64,000 nucleotides of DNA from Lactarius indigo (GCA_025766275.1 JAFKAC010000009.1:2170001-2234000), one strand, 5' to 3'. Numbered from the stretch's first letter, positions 1 through 14,426 are shown. Program-made: numbers and translations. Notes: generated from the letters alone by a model not told the origin.

Positions 1-2531
<2,531 letters not shown>

Positions 2532-3255
2532 TAGCATGTCCAACAGCTCGGGCGCCCAAATTTCTTGTACAGAACAAGTCCCGAGGTGCGGCGTGGTACA
2601 CGCGTACGCAACCGCTGTCTACGGTGGGGCAACTTCCGTCGCAATAATGACCTGCCTGCTCTGCACAGCGCTCACTGATCTTGGGACTGCATCCAGATCG
2701 CCGGGTAGTGGTAGCCATCGATACGAAGGGATGCTGACGATTATGAACGCCTGGCAGAATCACAACAACAGCTCCTGTTTGGGCGGTGCCAGTCGTAGAG
2801 ATGAGTCGGGGTTGACCCAGATGTCACAAGTCGTCCGTTCTGACGTGTTACTATACGATCACATTGAGTGGGTGACTCACGGCCACCGTCAGACGGACGG
2901 ACATCCACCCAAAAAGTACATAAACCGCAGACCTTGTACGAGCAATTTCAGAAAGCTACCTCGTCACCATAGGGAGTCTTTACTACTGACTGTTGCCCTC
3001 TTCTGCCTCCTCAAGGGAGGACTGAGGCAGATAACCTTCCCTATCTTTATCGCTCCCCGACCGGTGTCCAATTTTGTCTCCCTCGTCAGCACCCAGGTGC
3101 GTGCGCGAAACCCCCGGTAAGATGTTCATCACCTCGGCAGTCATGGCAGATGAGTCTGATGGAATGCTAGCCAAGACCGCCAGATAGCCCGCATCGGTCG
3201 GTCAGTTTGGCTGTGCCCGCTGCCAGGAAGCCGAAGCAGACAAATAATCCAACCA
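2532..3255. other. Convergent intergenic region
   Basis: About 720 bp between the 3' ends of two convergent genes. The open frame at 2485-3120 (+) overlaps the Rix7 stop, shows no domain and has no splice-supported partner, so I treat it as chance. No RNA gene or clear repeat is seen. Confidence 0.6.
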
Positions 3256-4476
3256 CTATGAGGCTCTCTGTTGGGAAATAGCGTTGTCAATGCAGGTTTG
3301 CTCGAAGTGGCGCAAATAGTCGTTGTATAACTTTAGCAGCCGATGCGCTATAGTAAGTGCGCAACGCCGCGGTTGGGTAGGACTTCCTGCAGGGAACGGG
3401 GGAAATCCCAGAGTGGCGCCAACAGCAGGCCACTCGTCACTTGTAGTGACCTAGACAAATATAAATCGAAAGTATGATCAAAGAGACCGAAGACATACCG
3501 AGTCAAAGCCGTTCCGCGCGAAAACTGCTCTATGCAGAGCCCAAGGACTAACCGATCGGCCGTCGATGATGAAGTCCCGATCGTTTAGCCTAAGGCCTGT
3601 AGTGTTGGCAAACTGCGTAAAAAGTGCCTTGAATCGGTCTTCAGGTAGCGGGGGCAATTTACTGCATTGAGTGGTCAACTGTGGCGGAGCGCCAGGCATC
3701 GGTGTGAATGGGCCATTGACAGTTACGTGAGGCGACATTTGCGTCAAATTCGATTGAGCTGTCACCGAAGGCCCGAAGTTCTGCTGCGGCGTGGGAATTC
3801 TGCCTTGTGGTGGAAGTTGGTTGACCGACGCCTGATTTAAAGGACTATTGTGTTGAGGGGGTCGTTCGGGCACCGAATAAAGCCCCGTGGCCCGTTGACC
3901 TGCCCCTAGCCACGCTCCATTCACAGCTTGCTGCGCAGGATCCCCACTAAATTCCCATGAGAGGTCATCCACAATAAACCAAAAAATAAATCAGGCGTAC
4001 CCTTGTCTCTTCAAGTTGATTAACTCCCGGATATTGACCAACAGTTGTTTCTGACTGTCGAGCCTAGCTCGGAAAGCTTGGCGCTGCATCTCGCCTTCGC
4101 CGCCAGCACTAGGACCAGCGGCATTTAAATTCTTCTCTCCTTCTTCCACAGTTCTCATCAGCTGGCCGTAAACAATAGAGAGTTGCGGCACTGGCATGTC
4201 GATAAAATTCTTAGGGAGGCTGTGTATTTGTGTCCCGCCTGGCGGGGTAGGCTGCGATGCAGAAGGTGCCACAGAAGATTGGAGGTTCGCAGGTGGGACG
4301 GAGGGAGAGGGTTGAATGAAATTTTGTTGTAGCGACCCTTGTCCTTGAGGAAGACCCATTTCAGGAGGGTGAAGGTTTTGACCCACTCTAGAAGCAAAAC
4401 CATTCTGCTGCTGCTGACCTTGCGCAACCAGTATATTTAGTTGTCGCGCATAGAGAGAATCTTGCTGTGCCTGCAT
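3256..4476 (-). CDS. ARID-domain protein, Swi1-like (SWI/SNF subunit candidate)
   Basis: Exons 4476-4001, 3946-3499 and 3450-3256 (minus strand) give about 372 residues if the first Met is at 4476. The N-terminal half is rich in Gln, Ser and Pro and contains a helical segment (NFIDMPVPQLSIVYGQLM). The C-terminal end is an ARID/BRIGHT fold: FKALFTQF, DFIIDGRSVSPWALH, then across an intron WPAVGATLGFP and LLKLYNDYLRHFE. ARID proteins of this kind are DNA-binding subunits of SWI/SNF remodelling complexes. The protein stops 15 residues after the ARID, whereas Swi1 normally carries a long C-terminal region, so this may be a short or truncated form. Upstream, a Gln-rich exon fused in frame to the F-box gene (to 4736) can splice to 4482 (intron 4735-4483) without a frame change, so the true start is uncertain. 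Confidence 0.75.
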
Positions 4477-4735
4477 GACGCGCTGAATCACCGGATGTGA
4501 GCAAAAAATCGTAGAGGATAAGCGCGTAATGATTCGAGATGAGAGCACCGCTGCTGACTAAGCACACGATTTGGATGTCAACCCGGTGTGACTCACAAGC
4601 CAGCGGCGCTGATGAAGAGGAGAGTCACAGGTGAAAGAAACAAAAACGGATAAATCGAGGGAGAGAAAACTCAGATGACACGCTACTTCAAGCGAGTACG
4701 AGGGAAGGGGGAAGACGGGTGGGTAAGAGACATAC

Positions 4736-6156
4736 TTGTTTAAGTTGCTGCTGCCGAAGTTGCTGCTGCCGCTGTTGAGGCGATCCGTAATATATTCCAA
4801 CGGGACGATTGGAGAGTTGACGCTGGGCGAGAAATAACTTTACGGAGTCCTGCGAGGCCAGTGGCGGATCTACAGCCGTGCGTTCCTGTGCATAAATATA
4901 TCGCAGGGCAGGGAGCACAACCTTTTCCCCTTCATCTGCTGGATTTAATGCACGAATGATGTCTATCGTGAGTTTTCCGGTCACTCGAAAGTCTTTTACG
5001 CCGTCGAATGCGCGAATCAGTCCCCGCCATTGTTGATCGTCCACGTTATCCGGCACACTTGACGGCCTAATCACCTCGATGCCTAGGTCTTCTACACTGG
5101 ATAGGAAAGTGGAAAAATGGTCAAAAATCTGAGTAATGGAGGACAACTGCCAGTCCAATTGTTCGCACGATATTTGCAATACAAGCCTTTTAAGGGCTCC
5201 TGGCTGGGTAATGGTGATGGAAATGGCACCTGCGGAGGAAAGAATGTCTACTTGAAAAGATGAACTCCACGTTTCTATGCGGTCGACGAATAAGCCAAGT
5301 TGGGAAGCGTCCAAGGTGGGTTGGTTGAAGAATGTGATATCAATATCCTCGAGACGAGGTGCATCGATTCTGGCTACGAGACTGTCCAAGTACTTGCTGA
5401 TTCCTCGATATTTGAAGCGGGAGAGAGCTGGAAGAGCAATGCGGTCCCCTGGCGGTGGAGGAAAGCCGGGGTAATTTCGGCGGGGGGGGAGGGAAAGGAA
5501 ATGAAGTGAAAGTGTTTCAAGTTGGGACATCCCGCACAAGGCATAGGCGAACGCTTCTGGGGGAAAATACCCGTCACCGGGAATTTCGTGGAGTTGAAGA
5601 TCTACGAGGTCCTGGGAGGGAAGAAGGAGCTGCGGGAGTGAGGGAATGGCAATCCTGGTCGAGTGGAGAGTACGCAGGCGATAGCCCCACCAAAAGGCGC
5701 TGGCACGGGGGAGGGTAGAGTGTACGTTATCTTGGGACAGAAGAACAAGTTGTTCTAGTTCAGAAATTGGTTCAGAAATTGCGGAAAGCTTTTTCAGGAG
5801 TGAGCTTGAGACGGTGAGGCTGATAGAGCAAACACGATCAGATTTCTCGAGTGCACCCACGATATTGTCCTCATCCTCGGGAGCAGGGGGACGGAGCATG
5901 GGTGATCCTACGTAGTCCACGACGAGAGGAAAGGATGGCCAAAAGCCTAGATTCTTCAAGACAGGCGTTCCGTACGTACAGTAAAGTCGAAGGTGTAGAC
6001 CGAGGGGTGATGCAAATATGATCTGTCGCCAACTTCGGCATACGTGAGCGAGTTCGGGCCAACGTCGTGGAGAGGCATCGAGGTATTGTTGAAATATATT
6101 CAGAAGGACATCGTCGGAGAGTTTCTCGGTCAGGGCCTGCTGTGAGAAAGGACCTA
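4736..6156 (-). CDS. F-box/LRR-like protein, second tandem copy
   Basis: Paralogue of the neighbour at 6158-7660. It starts with an F-box (LTEKLSDDVLLNIFQQYL, then WRQIIFASP) and continues with leucine-rich segments that align along the whole length with the neighbour (SDRVCSISLTVSSSLLKKL, DLVDLQLHE, VARIDAPRLEDIDITF). Such proteins are substrate adaptors of SCF ubiquitin ligases. No in-frame ATG precedes the F-box; the nearest upstream in-frame codon is a stop at 6158-6160. That stop lies inside a good 54-bp intron candidate (6210-6157, donor GTACAA, branch CTAAC) that would join the first copy in frame. The 3' end runs into a Gln-rich stretch (QQRQQQLRQQQLKQ) before a GTATGT donor at 4735. 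It is therefore either a start-less duplicate or the middle part of a fused gene. Confidence 0.7.
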
Positions 6157-6157
6157 C

Positions 6158-7660
6158 TCAAAATGAGTTAGCGTGTAGTGTGTAGTGCTGGCGCCAGGCA
6201 TAGATTGTACCTGTTCCACGCGGCTCAGTGATGTGGCGACAAAGTTGTTCATATTCCACCGCCATAGAATGGCCAGAGAGCCGGCGTGAGGTCATGAATG
6301 ACACTACAGCATCCCTCAAAGGCCCATGACGTGGTCCGGGCTGCGCAATGCAGAGCTTGTGCAAGGCAGGTAGCAACTTGTGTGATAGTTGCAAAGCACG
6401 TATGATATTTGTCGAGTGGTCGCCAGCTACATGTACCCATTTTGCACCTCTGAAGGGGAGGATAAGTTCAGCCCATTCATCCTGGTCGCTCTTGTCCCGC
6501 TTGCGTGGTGGTCGCGTTGTACTAATACGTAGCTGTTCCACGCCAAGAAGGAAAGTAGATAAGCCATGGCAGATCTGAGCCATGTACGACGACTGTCGGG
6601 TTAATGGCTTGCAGGAGACTTGCAGTTCAAGGCGCATAGAGGCTTCTGGTCGGGTGATGGAGATGGAGACGGCACGGTCAGAGGACACAATGTCTGCTTG
6701 AAGAGGCGACTTCTGGATTTCTATGCGATCGATGAATTCGCTAAGTTTTGAAGAATCGAACACGAATTTATTGAGTAATGTGACTTCGATGTCCCCTAGA
6801 CGAGGTGCATCGATTCTGGCAACAAGGCCTTCCAAGTACTCGGCAATTCCTCGAAAATCAAGGCGGGTAAGAACAGGGAGAGTAATGCGTTCCTCTGGCG
6901 GCGGGGGTGGTGCAAAACCAAGGGTAATGTATTTGGCGGTAGTGAGTAAATGGAGTGAAAATGATTGAAGCTGGGTCATCCCAGACAAGGCATCCGTGAG
7001 TGCTTCGGGTAAGAAATGCAAAGAGCAGATAGCTTCATGAAGCTGAAGGTCTACAAGATTCCTGGAATAATAAAGGAGGTGAAGGAGCGCAGGGAAGACG
7101 ATCCTGGTCGAGTGGAGACAGCGAAGGCGTGTGCCCCACCGAAAAGCGCGGGGCAGAGTTTGCTGGACGCCATCTCGAGACAGAAGAACGAGGTCTTCCA
7201 ATTGCGAAAACGGCTTCTTGATTGCAAATAACTTTTTCAGGAGTGAGCTTGTGACGGTGAGGTTGATAGAATCAACACGATCAGATTGGTTGAGTGCGGC
7301 CATGATATTGTCCTCATCCCCGGGAGCTGGCGGATCGAGCGCCAGGGATCCCCCGTAATGCACGACAATAGGCAGGGCGAGCCAGTAATCTAGGGCCTTC
7401 AGGCTGAGTACAGGTGTTCCGTGTGTACAGAACAGTCGAAGGCGTAGAGCCCGTTGAGACGCGAATACGATACGTCTCCACTTGCAACATATGTGCACAA
7501 GCCAAAGCCAAAATCGTGGAGAGGCATCCAGATAATAACGAAATATGTTCAGAAGCACTTCGTCAGAGAGCTTCTCGATCGTCACTTGTTGAGAAGCTTG
7601 AAGAGAATAGTTAGTGAGTAGCACAGGCACTTGGTGGAAGTTGTACCTCTTCTGAGGCAT
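6158..7660 (-). CDS. F-box/LRR-like protein, first tandem copy
   Basis: A 500-codon open frame from ATG at 7660. The F-box is at residues about 30-70 (IEKLSDEVLLNIFRYYL, CCKWRRIVFAS), as in Agaricomycete F-box proteins that act as SCF adaptors. The rest is made of leucine-rich strands without a regular repeat (SINLTVTSSLLKKLFAI, NLVDLQLHEAI, RLELQVSCKPL). As an unspliced frame it ends at 6158, but the last 17 codons coincide with a GTACAA...CTAAC...GAG intron, so the natural C-terminus may differ. It is head-to-tail with a paralogue; the two are similar throughout, which points to tandem duplication. The substrate is unknown. Confidence 0.8.
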   Translation of the reverse strand: MPQKRYNFHQVPVLLTNYSLQASQQVTIEKLSDEVLLNIFRYYLDASPRFWLWLVHICCKWRRIVFASQRALRLRLFCTHGTPVLSLKALDYWLALPIVVHYGGSLALDPPAPGDEDNIMAALNQSDRVDSINLTVTSSLLKKLFAIKKPFSQLEDLVLLSRDGVQQTLPRAFRWGTRLRCLHSTRIVFPALLHLLYYSRNLVDLQLHEAICSLHFLPEALTDALSGMTQLQSFSLHLLTTAKYITLGFAPPPPPEERITLPVLTRLDFRGIAEYLEGLVARIDAPRLGDIEVTLLNKFVFDSSKLSEFIDRIEIQKSPLQADIVSSDRAVSISITRPEASMRLELQVSCKPLTRQSSYMAQICHGLSTFLLGVEQLRISTTRPPRKRDKSDQDEWAELILPFRGAKWVHVAGDHSTNIIRALQLSHKLLPALHKLCIAQPGPRHGPLRDAVVSFMTSRRLSGHSMAVEYEQLCRHITEPRGTGTIYAWRQHYTLHANSF

Positions 7661-9115
7661 TCGTTTGGTACGGTAACGGATTGAGGGGGGAACACAAGTC
7701 GAACACGTCTATTGGGAGACCCGCGACACCGTGTCACACCGTCAGCTCCTGAGGTGGAGCGTTGAAGGCACTAGATGACTTACTTTGGAGAGCGCATAAG
7801 GGTGGGTCAATGGGGGAGTTATTGCCGGCGTATCTTAGTAGGGCAAGTCGAACTTACAGCCGTTTACAAATCGATAGAGCGCTTTTCCAAAAAGCGTTGA
7901 TCTGGTGGGGTTTCGGGAACCCCCGTGTTGAGGCCTACCACTGACTTCTTGACATGAACACGAAGTGCCAGCTCACGGATTGCCAGCTCACGAATGGCCA
8001 GCTCATTACAGCAAAATCCAAAATGGGGGTGTAGAGAAGGTGACCAGCCGGTACCACCCGGCGGAGCTTGATATACGGCCAACTCCGGGTCCGTGACCTC
8101 ACGTGCAGTAGATTACGCAAGATGTAAAGTATACATCACACAAAGCGAATACTGTACTATCCCTAGTCCACTGATGCAACAACCAAACAAAACCAACCCG
8201 AGGGATGCAACACCAACTGATTAGCCTCATCTAACACCACACTCCACATCAGTGCCTCAGAATGTGAAGATCAGGAATTAGTATGTATAATAGAACATAT
8301 TGTAGTACTTTATCTGTATATTTTATGTTTGGTCCTCTTTCCACAGCTTGAAAAGTGTGCAAAAATGAGCATTTTGTGATTCTTTAGGCTTAAAAATGGG
8401 TGTCAAGTACAGGAAATTGCTGATCTTTCAACCCCAACACTCTCCTATGGTAGCACACCTCTTAAATGGCATTTCATGACAGAAATACATAGGAAACTGT
8501 TGAAAAAATCAGTGAGTGTGACAGTTGTGCATTGGAGAAACAACACTTTTAGCTCCACCAATTTGGGATAACCAGGAAAACAGACTGTGCAACTGAGTGT
8601 CTCCGACACATGGGCCATCTGCCCAAAAAGGATGACCAAAATACATGCCTCATGTTATGGTACAGACCAATTATGCATTGTAAATGACTCATGGCCAGTT
8701 ATGACTATGGCCCGATAGTAGTATTAGTCATGGACACTTACATCGCATCAGTCAGCATAGTAGTTCGCATGTGATTGTGACTCATGTATGACTCATTCCT
8801 AGGATAGCTGTACTAGGGTTCAAGCTAGTTACGCTATTGGTTACTTACTATTCTAGTGGCACTTGAAAGCCCATGCGTACCTGTATAACTAGTCATCTTG
8901 GAAGACCAAGAGTCCCCATCTTGGTCTTCTTCAATCCACTACATTGACTCGTCTCTTGTTTGCCTTAGTCTCTGACTAAGAGTGCCTCCGCTACTATCCA
9001 CCAAGGGATAGTCCTTTCTTACCTTTTGCTGCAGCGTGTGCCCAAAGTGCCCCTGTTCAGCCTGTGTTGGGTTGACACGTGATCCCCATTCGCCCAGTTT
9101 TTGCTAAGTCAATTA
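7661..9115. other. Intergenic region left of the transposon pile
   Basis: About 1.45 kb with no convincing gene. It holds the promoter side of the F-box gene and, at 7955-8010, a small tandem repeat (three imperfect copies of CCAGCTCACGAATGG). From 8280 on the DNA is AT-rich with only short chance frames. An inverted repeat around GAAGACCAAGA at 8904-8935 can form a hairpin. Confidence 0.5.
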
Positions 9116-9164
9116 CGCCTGTTTCATGTCCAAGTCGGACTCACGCCAGTGGAGCGTAACACCT
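9116..9164 (+). repeat. Left terminal inverted repeat of the pogo-like element
   Basis: 49 bp, inverted match to 38146-38194. It contains an internal inverted repeat, AGTCC/GGACT, in the right copy. Preceded by TA. Confidence 0.72.
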
Positions 9165-9404
9165 CAAGAACACATGTGCATTCCTTTATGAACAGCATAC
9201 TCTCCCTCCTTCTCAACATCTGTCTATTTGAAAAGTTGCTTGTAAATATGGTGTCGATCATACTACATTATCTTGATGATTTAAAGGACAAACACAAGAC
9301 CCTTGTTTGGCCCATGAATCCCAGCAATCTCCCAGCCACATCCAGGAGAATATTGTTGTTGAGTGGATCAAGGACCTTGGTGTAACGTTACAGTAGGAAC
9401 ATTC

Positions 9405-10029
9405 TGGTAAAGGTTACAGACGAAGCCGAATGGATAGGGGCGGTCACGTGCAGGTGACCGCGAGGGATTTGAGTCGAGAGTCAATACGAGCAACGATGTT
9501 TTTGTGTGGAGGTACGTGGGGATAGACAAGTCAATAGAATGGAATTTCTGTTACAACTTTTGGGCTCCTTTTGAGCCTCCTTTTATAAGTACAAGTATAC
9601 TAATATCAACTGTTTTTCAAAAAACATTTCGCGACATGAGTAAGAGGCTCGGGGAGTTGTATAGTAATTCGGGCAGACGCACAGACCATTGGGCTCGATA
9701 CCAAAGCAAATACAGGTTGCGCTTGCTTCCCATTCGTGGCTGCAAACCATCCTTTAGACGGGAATGGGTACGCGTGAAGAAGTTTCGAGAGACTGAAGTC
9801 ATAGTAATCATAAACATACATCATTTGCTGCTTGAAGCAGCTTTCCGAATCTGCAAACGTATAGTAATCGAATATTGTAGAACGTGCGAGAATATAGATC
9901 AAAAACGTACAAGCCCCAATGGGGCGGGTCCAAAAATTTAGGGCAGGCCAGAACAGAGAATGCCCAAGGCCGAGCGTGATACGCGTGAACGCTACCGCCG
10001 CTCAGTCCTCTGGCGGAACGAATCCGCCA
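9405..10029 (-). repeat. 3' LTR of copia-1
   Basis: 625 bp, starts TG and ends CA, near-identical to 14427-15050. Short frames inside it (for example at 9504-9941) recur in the other LTR and are not genes. Confidence 0.92.
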
Positions 10030-10039
10030 CTCCCCCTCA

Positions 10040-13000
10040 AGCGCGACGTAGCCCGAGGGAGATAATGTGAAAACTTGCCTTCCATTTGGGAAGGGCTTTC
10101 ATTAGAATGTCCGCGGTCATATTTTCCGTCAGGACAATACACAAGTCGTAGCGCGCCTGCTCGCTACAATGTGACGGATGAAGTGGAAACAGATGTCGAT
10201 ATGTTTGGTACGGGCGTGATAATTGTTGTCTGTTGCAAGTCGAAGGGCAGCTTGGTTGTCGCAATAAAGTATCATAGGTGTTTCGAGCTTGGGGAAGAGC
10301 TCGAATATAAGTTTCCGAAGCCAAATGGCTTCCTTTGCTGTGTGCGTTGCGGCAACATACTCGGCCTCGGCTGTTGAAAGAGTAACCAGTTCTTGTTTCC
10401 ACTGAACTCCAGGAGACAGTGCCGCCATTTAATTGGAAGACGTAGCCAGAGATTGCATGCCGATGCTCCTGAGTAGCACCGTCAGTGTCCGTATATCCTA
10501 ACAAATCATGGCATTCGCCGCTGTATGTCAGCTCAAAATCGCGAGTTCCTGCTAAATACCTGGAAAATGCAGCTTCACTGCATCCCAGTGAGCGACGCCT
10601 GGGTTATCAAGGAATCGGGAGAGAGTTGAGACGGCGAAGCTAATGTCAGGACGGGTCGCCACTGAGGCATACATTAGGCTTCCTATGGCCTCTCTGTACG
10701 GCGTCTTTTTCATCAACGCTGTTTCGGCAGGGCTTGTGGGAGAGTCGTTCCAGGAGTACATGACTCCCGGTACTATGGGAGTGGCATAAGGTTTCACGTC
10801 GACGAGGGCGAACCGGGCAAGAATGGTGTCGATATAAGATTTTTGGGAAAGGGAAATGTTTCGTGTTGAACGATCGCGCTTGATTTTTATGCCTAGTAAC
10901 CAGTGAACTGGTCCTAGATCGGTGAGCGCTGTAGCGGTCGTTCAACTTAGCTTTGTACTCAGCAATCAACTCTGCTGAGTCTCCGGTAACGATACAGTTC
11001 GTCGACGTGAATTGCAAGGATGAGGTGATGGCCCTTGACCTGATTAAGAAATACTCCTGGGTCCACCTGCGAAGTGCAGAAACCAAGGTCAGTAAGTGCA
11101 CGGGCAAGGGTATCATACCATCATCTTCCCGCTTGCTTGAGCCCATAGAGAGACTTCCGAAGCCTCTTGACTGAGTTCTCCTGCTGTGAGTCATATCCAG
11201 GCGGAGGCTGCATGTAAATCTCTTTGTCTTCACTGAGTTGGCTGTTAAGGTATGTGCCATTGAAATCAAAGGAGTCAATCTCCCAATCGTTGTGTGCAGC
11301 AAGTGCTAGTATTGTGCAAAAACTTGCGAGTTTTGCGACGGGTGAGAAGGTGTTCGAGATAGTCAGCGCCATAGACTTGAGTAAATCCATGAGCTACCAG
11401 TCGCGCCTTATATTTCTCGACACTGCCATCCGCCTTGCATTTGATCCGAAAAACCCACTTCGATCCTACAATATTTTTGTTAGCTGGACGCGGAACTGTA
11501 TCCCAAGTTCTGGCTTGCTCGAGCGTGGCGAGCTCGCGATCCATAGCTTCTTTCCACCTGGGACCAGTCCAGGGCGCGTCTGCGCTTCGCTGAGTGTCTT
11601 TGGATCACTTTCCGCCTCTTGTATGGCTGCGATGATGAGGGCTGTCATGGTCTGTTGAATAGACGTAGTCAGTTTCTTCAAATTCTTCACCTGTGACTGC
11701 CCTCTCCAGCAGCGAGGCGTTTAGCATGATCTGATAACTTTGGAAGACGCTCGGATTTGCAGTGTTGGTTGCGTCGCTTCAACACGCTTCTTTTTCTTTG
11801 GTGCGCGCGGCGTCCATCTGGAGGTGGTGGCTTCTTCTTCTTCCTTTTCGTCAGTCTGCCTCTTCTTCTTCTTCTTCTTGACTGCCGGGTCCAGGAACCG
11901 GCTGAGGTGGAATAGTGGGTGGGAAGTTAGAAGTCGATTGTTGTCGTGGAGTGAATGAAGGAGCCTGCAGTTCGCCTAAACGTTGGTCGCGGAGTAATTG
12001 TCACCGACTGTGGAACAGTAGGGATGCTGGTGGCTGCTGGTACAAAAGACGTTGTTGGTGCAGTCGGTGCTGTGGGTGCCGTGGTAGTAGCATAACCGGG
12101 AGGAGGGGTGTAAGACAGTGACAGTAATGGGCACGAACTTTATATTCCTTTCGACTGGAAATAGAGTTCTTGCCAGGGCCAATACACGCGATGAGCGTGC
12201 GGACTGTCAGCTGTCGTAACCTGACCCAATCGAGCTTCGCTAGCTCGCACGTCTAACTTTAGAGCCCTGTATCAGTCGTGGACCCAAACGCGCTGCCCCC
12301 ACTCGGGCACTCCTCCTAGGTTAGGCTTTTCTCCATAAAGACGTTCAAATGGATGTGATATTACCTAGCACCCGTGTTATTGTGCGATTCTTTAACCAAA
12401 CAGCGAAATTAATCGCTTCGCCCCACAGATTCTTCAGCAAATCAGCTCCATGCAGCATGGCCCAGCACGCGCTCGAGTAGGCGTCGATTGAGTGACTCCG
12501 CAACACCATTGTGCTGCGGCGTGTCGTGTGTAGTAAGACTGCCGTTCGGTACCTTGTTCTTGTAAAAATCGTGTGAAGTCAGCCGCTGGTGTACTCTCCA
12601 CCACGGTCAGGACCGAAGTCGTTTAATATGTGTGTCGTGCTGCGTTTGAGCCCATGCCGCAAAAGTTTTGTAGGCCTCCAGTGTCTCGTCCTTAGAGCGT
12701 AGAAGTGCCAACTGAGTAAAGCGCAGTATGATCGTCGGTGAAAGTAACATAGTACTTTCTATTGCCTATGCTCAAGACGGGTGAAGGCCCCCAGAGATCG
12801 GAATGAATTTCAGTCGCCGAAAGCGCTAGCCAGAGGAGCCGTTCAGCTCCTTACGAATGGTCTTGCGAGTTGCTTTAGCATATTCACAAGAGTCACAATA
12901 AAGAGGGGAGCCGTCATCGATTATGTGTAGCCCAGTAATCGCGTTGGACTGCACCAGGCTTCAGATTGTGTCAAGTGACACATGCCCAAGCCTTCGGTGA

Positions 13001-13538
13001 AGCAGTGTGAATGTTAACTTGTTCGATAGCGGCCCCAGCCGATAGTGCATGTTGAACTTTGTATAAGCCGTTTCCCGATGAAGGGATATTTCCGACGATC
13101 CGATCTTGTTTGCCGATTTTGCAGTGATTGTCTTCAAAAAATACTGAATAACCGGCTTTAGCAATACGTCCAATCGATACCACAGTAAGTCCCATTTGAG
13201 GCGCATATAGGGCGTCCTTTAACAGGACCAGGGGTCAAGACATCCCTGTTCGGTACTTCAATCTTCAAGTCACCGATACCCTCAGCGTAGAAGATGCGCT
13301 TGTCGGCAGCAGCGATGGGACGAGGGGTAATCGCTTGGTACGTGGCGAACTTGTGTCGGAATGGAGACATATGACGCGAAGCTCCCGAGTCATAGAGTTC
13401 GGCCTCTACAGCCTGTATTACAGGCTGTTCTTCGGCTGTCTTGGGCGACTCTTCAACGACGCAGTCTTCATCTGCCACTTCGACTGACTGCCCATGCTTC
13501 GATGTCTTCATTTTGTTCGGCAGCTGTTGCGGCGCCAT
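10040..13538 (-). pseudogene. copia-1 pol remnant (protease, integrase, RT, RNase H)
   Basis: Read on the minus strand, the order is: protease active site LYDSGASRHMS (about 13390), GAG-pre-integrase HRRLGHVSLDTI (about 12970), a heavily broken integrase core (12200-12960), RT (WVFRIKCKADGSVEKYKARL, YGLKQAGR) at 11658-10560, and RNase H (STAEAEYVAATHTAKE) near 10300. The parts lie in different frames. Around 11000 the RT catalytic box reads HVD and then goes out of frame by one inserted base. It cannot make an active Pol. Confidence 0.88.
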
Positions 13539-14331
13539 CTTTTGCGCCGACTTTCTTCTTCGGCCCTTGGCCTTCTTTTCCGCCGCCTTTTGCCCAACAA
13601 TCGGTCTTCATATGACCTTTCTTGTGACAGTTGAAGCATTCAATGTCGCGCTTTTTCTTTTTGCTTTTCTGGGCTTCTGCGACAAAAGCTTCAACTTGCG
13701 TATTCTTGGGCTTGGCTTTACGAAGAAGGCGTTTATCGTATTCATCCGTGATGATGCGGATGACTGTCGCAGGGGTAATAGTGGTAAGGCTCATATCGGC
13801 ATTGGTTGTGATAATACTGATGTTGGCGTCATATGAAGGAGGTAAGGACGCCATCAGCGTGTTCGTGTATTGTTCATCGCTGATGGTCTGTCCCATAGCC
13901 GCCAACTGCTCGCGAAAATTAGCGAGTGATTCGAAATGAGCGCGTACGTCGTCGTCCTCTCCGCACTTCGTGTTTTGAAGCCTTCTTCCCAAGTCAATTA
14001 GCAAGTTCCTCGTCCGCCCCTCAAAAATTTTCTTCAACTCGTCCCAAACGGACTTCGCATCGGCACCGCCTTTGATGCGGTTGAAGACGCTGTCGGGTAC
14101 AGACGCGACGATGAGCTGCCTCACTGCGGCTTCATCGACCTTCCAGCGCGCCTCGGGTTTCAAACCTCCTACGTCGCCGGCATCCTTGTATGCCTGGGTT
14201 ACAGTGGTATCCGTCAAATGATCGGACCACCCTCGTGTATCGAGCGCATACTTCATGCGGTCTCGGTACGTTACCCAGTTTGACCCGTCGGCCGCTAATT
14301 TGAGAATATTGATCTTGTACTCGTCGTTCAT
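13468..14331 (-). CDS. copia-1 Gag
   Basis: A 287-codon frame starting at ATG 14331. It has the UBN2/retrotran_gag type core (SVWDELKKIFEGRTRNLLIDL, LPPSYDANISII) and a CCHC zinc knuckle, CFNCHKKGHMKTDC, near residue 235. Gag forms the particle and binds the element RNA. The frame is intact although pol is not; the protease region continues in another frame at 13538. Confidence 0.88.
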   Translation of the reverse strand: MNDEYKINILKLAADGSNWVTYRDRMKYALDTRGWSDHLTDTTVTQAYKDAGDVGGLKPEARWKVDEAAVRQLIVASVPDSVFNRIKGGADAKSVWDELKKIFEGRTRNLLIDLGRRLQNTKCGEDDDVRAHFESLANFREQLAAMGQTISDEQYTNTLMASLPPSYDANISIITTNADMSLTTITPATVIRIITDEYDKRLLRKAKPKNTQVEAFVAEAQKSKKKKRDIECFNCHKKGHMKTDCWAKGGGKEGQGPKKKVGAKDGAATAAEQNEDIEAWAVSRSGR

Positions 14332-14414
14332 TGCAGCAATTATCCTTCCCTCTCACAACAAAGATAAGTTTTTGAATATAAATGGGGGCTCGTACTGATT
14401 AATGGGCAGCAGCA

Positions 14415-14426
14415 GGGCCCATAACC
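14415..14426 (-). other. Primer-binding site of copia-1
   Basis: On the minus strand the bases next to the LTR read GGTTATGGGCCC. This is the complement of the anticodon stem-loop region of initiator tRNA-Met, the half-tRNA type of primer known for Drosophila copia. The same 12 bases follow the LTRs of the other copia family at 27050 and 38766. Confidence 0.8.

Noticed and set aside
6157..6210. F-box copy 1 C-terminal tail (GTIYAWRQHYTLHANSF) taken as real
   Set aside because: Not accepted as certain because it coincides with a good intron candidate; kept only as one of two possible ends.
9504..9941. 145-codon frame, repeated at 14528-14962
   Set aside because: Lies wholly inside the two LTRs of copia-1; it recurs because the LTRs are duplicates.
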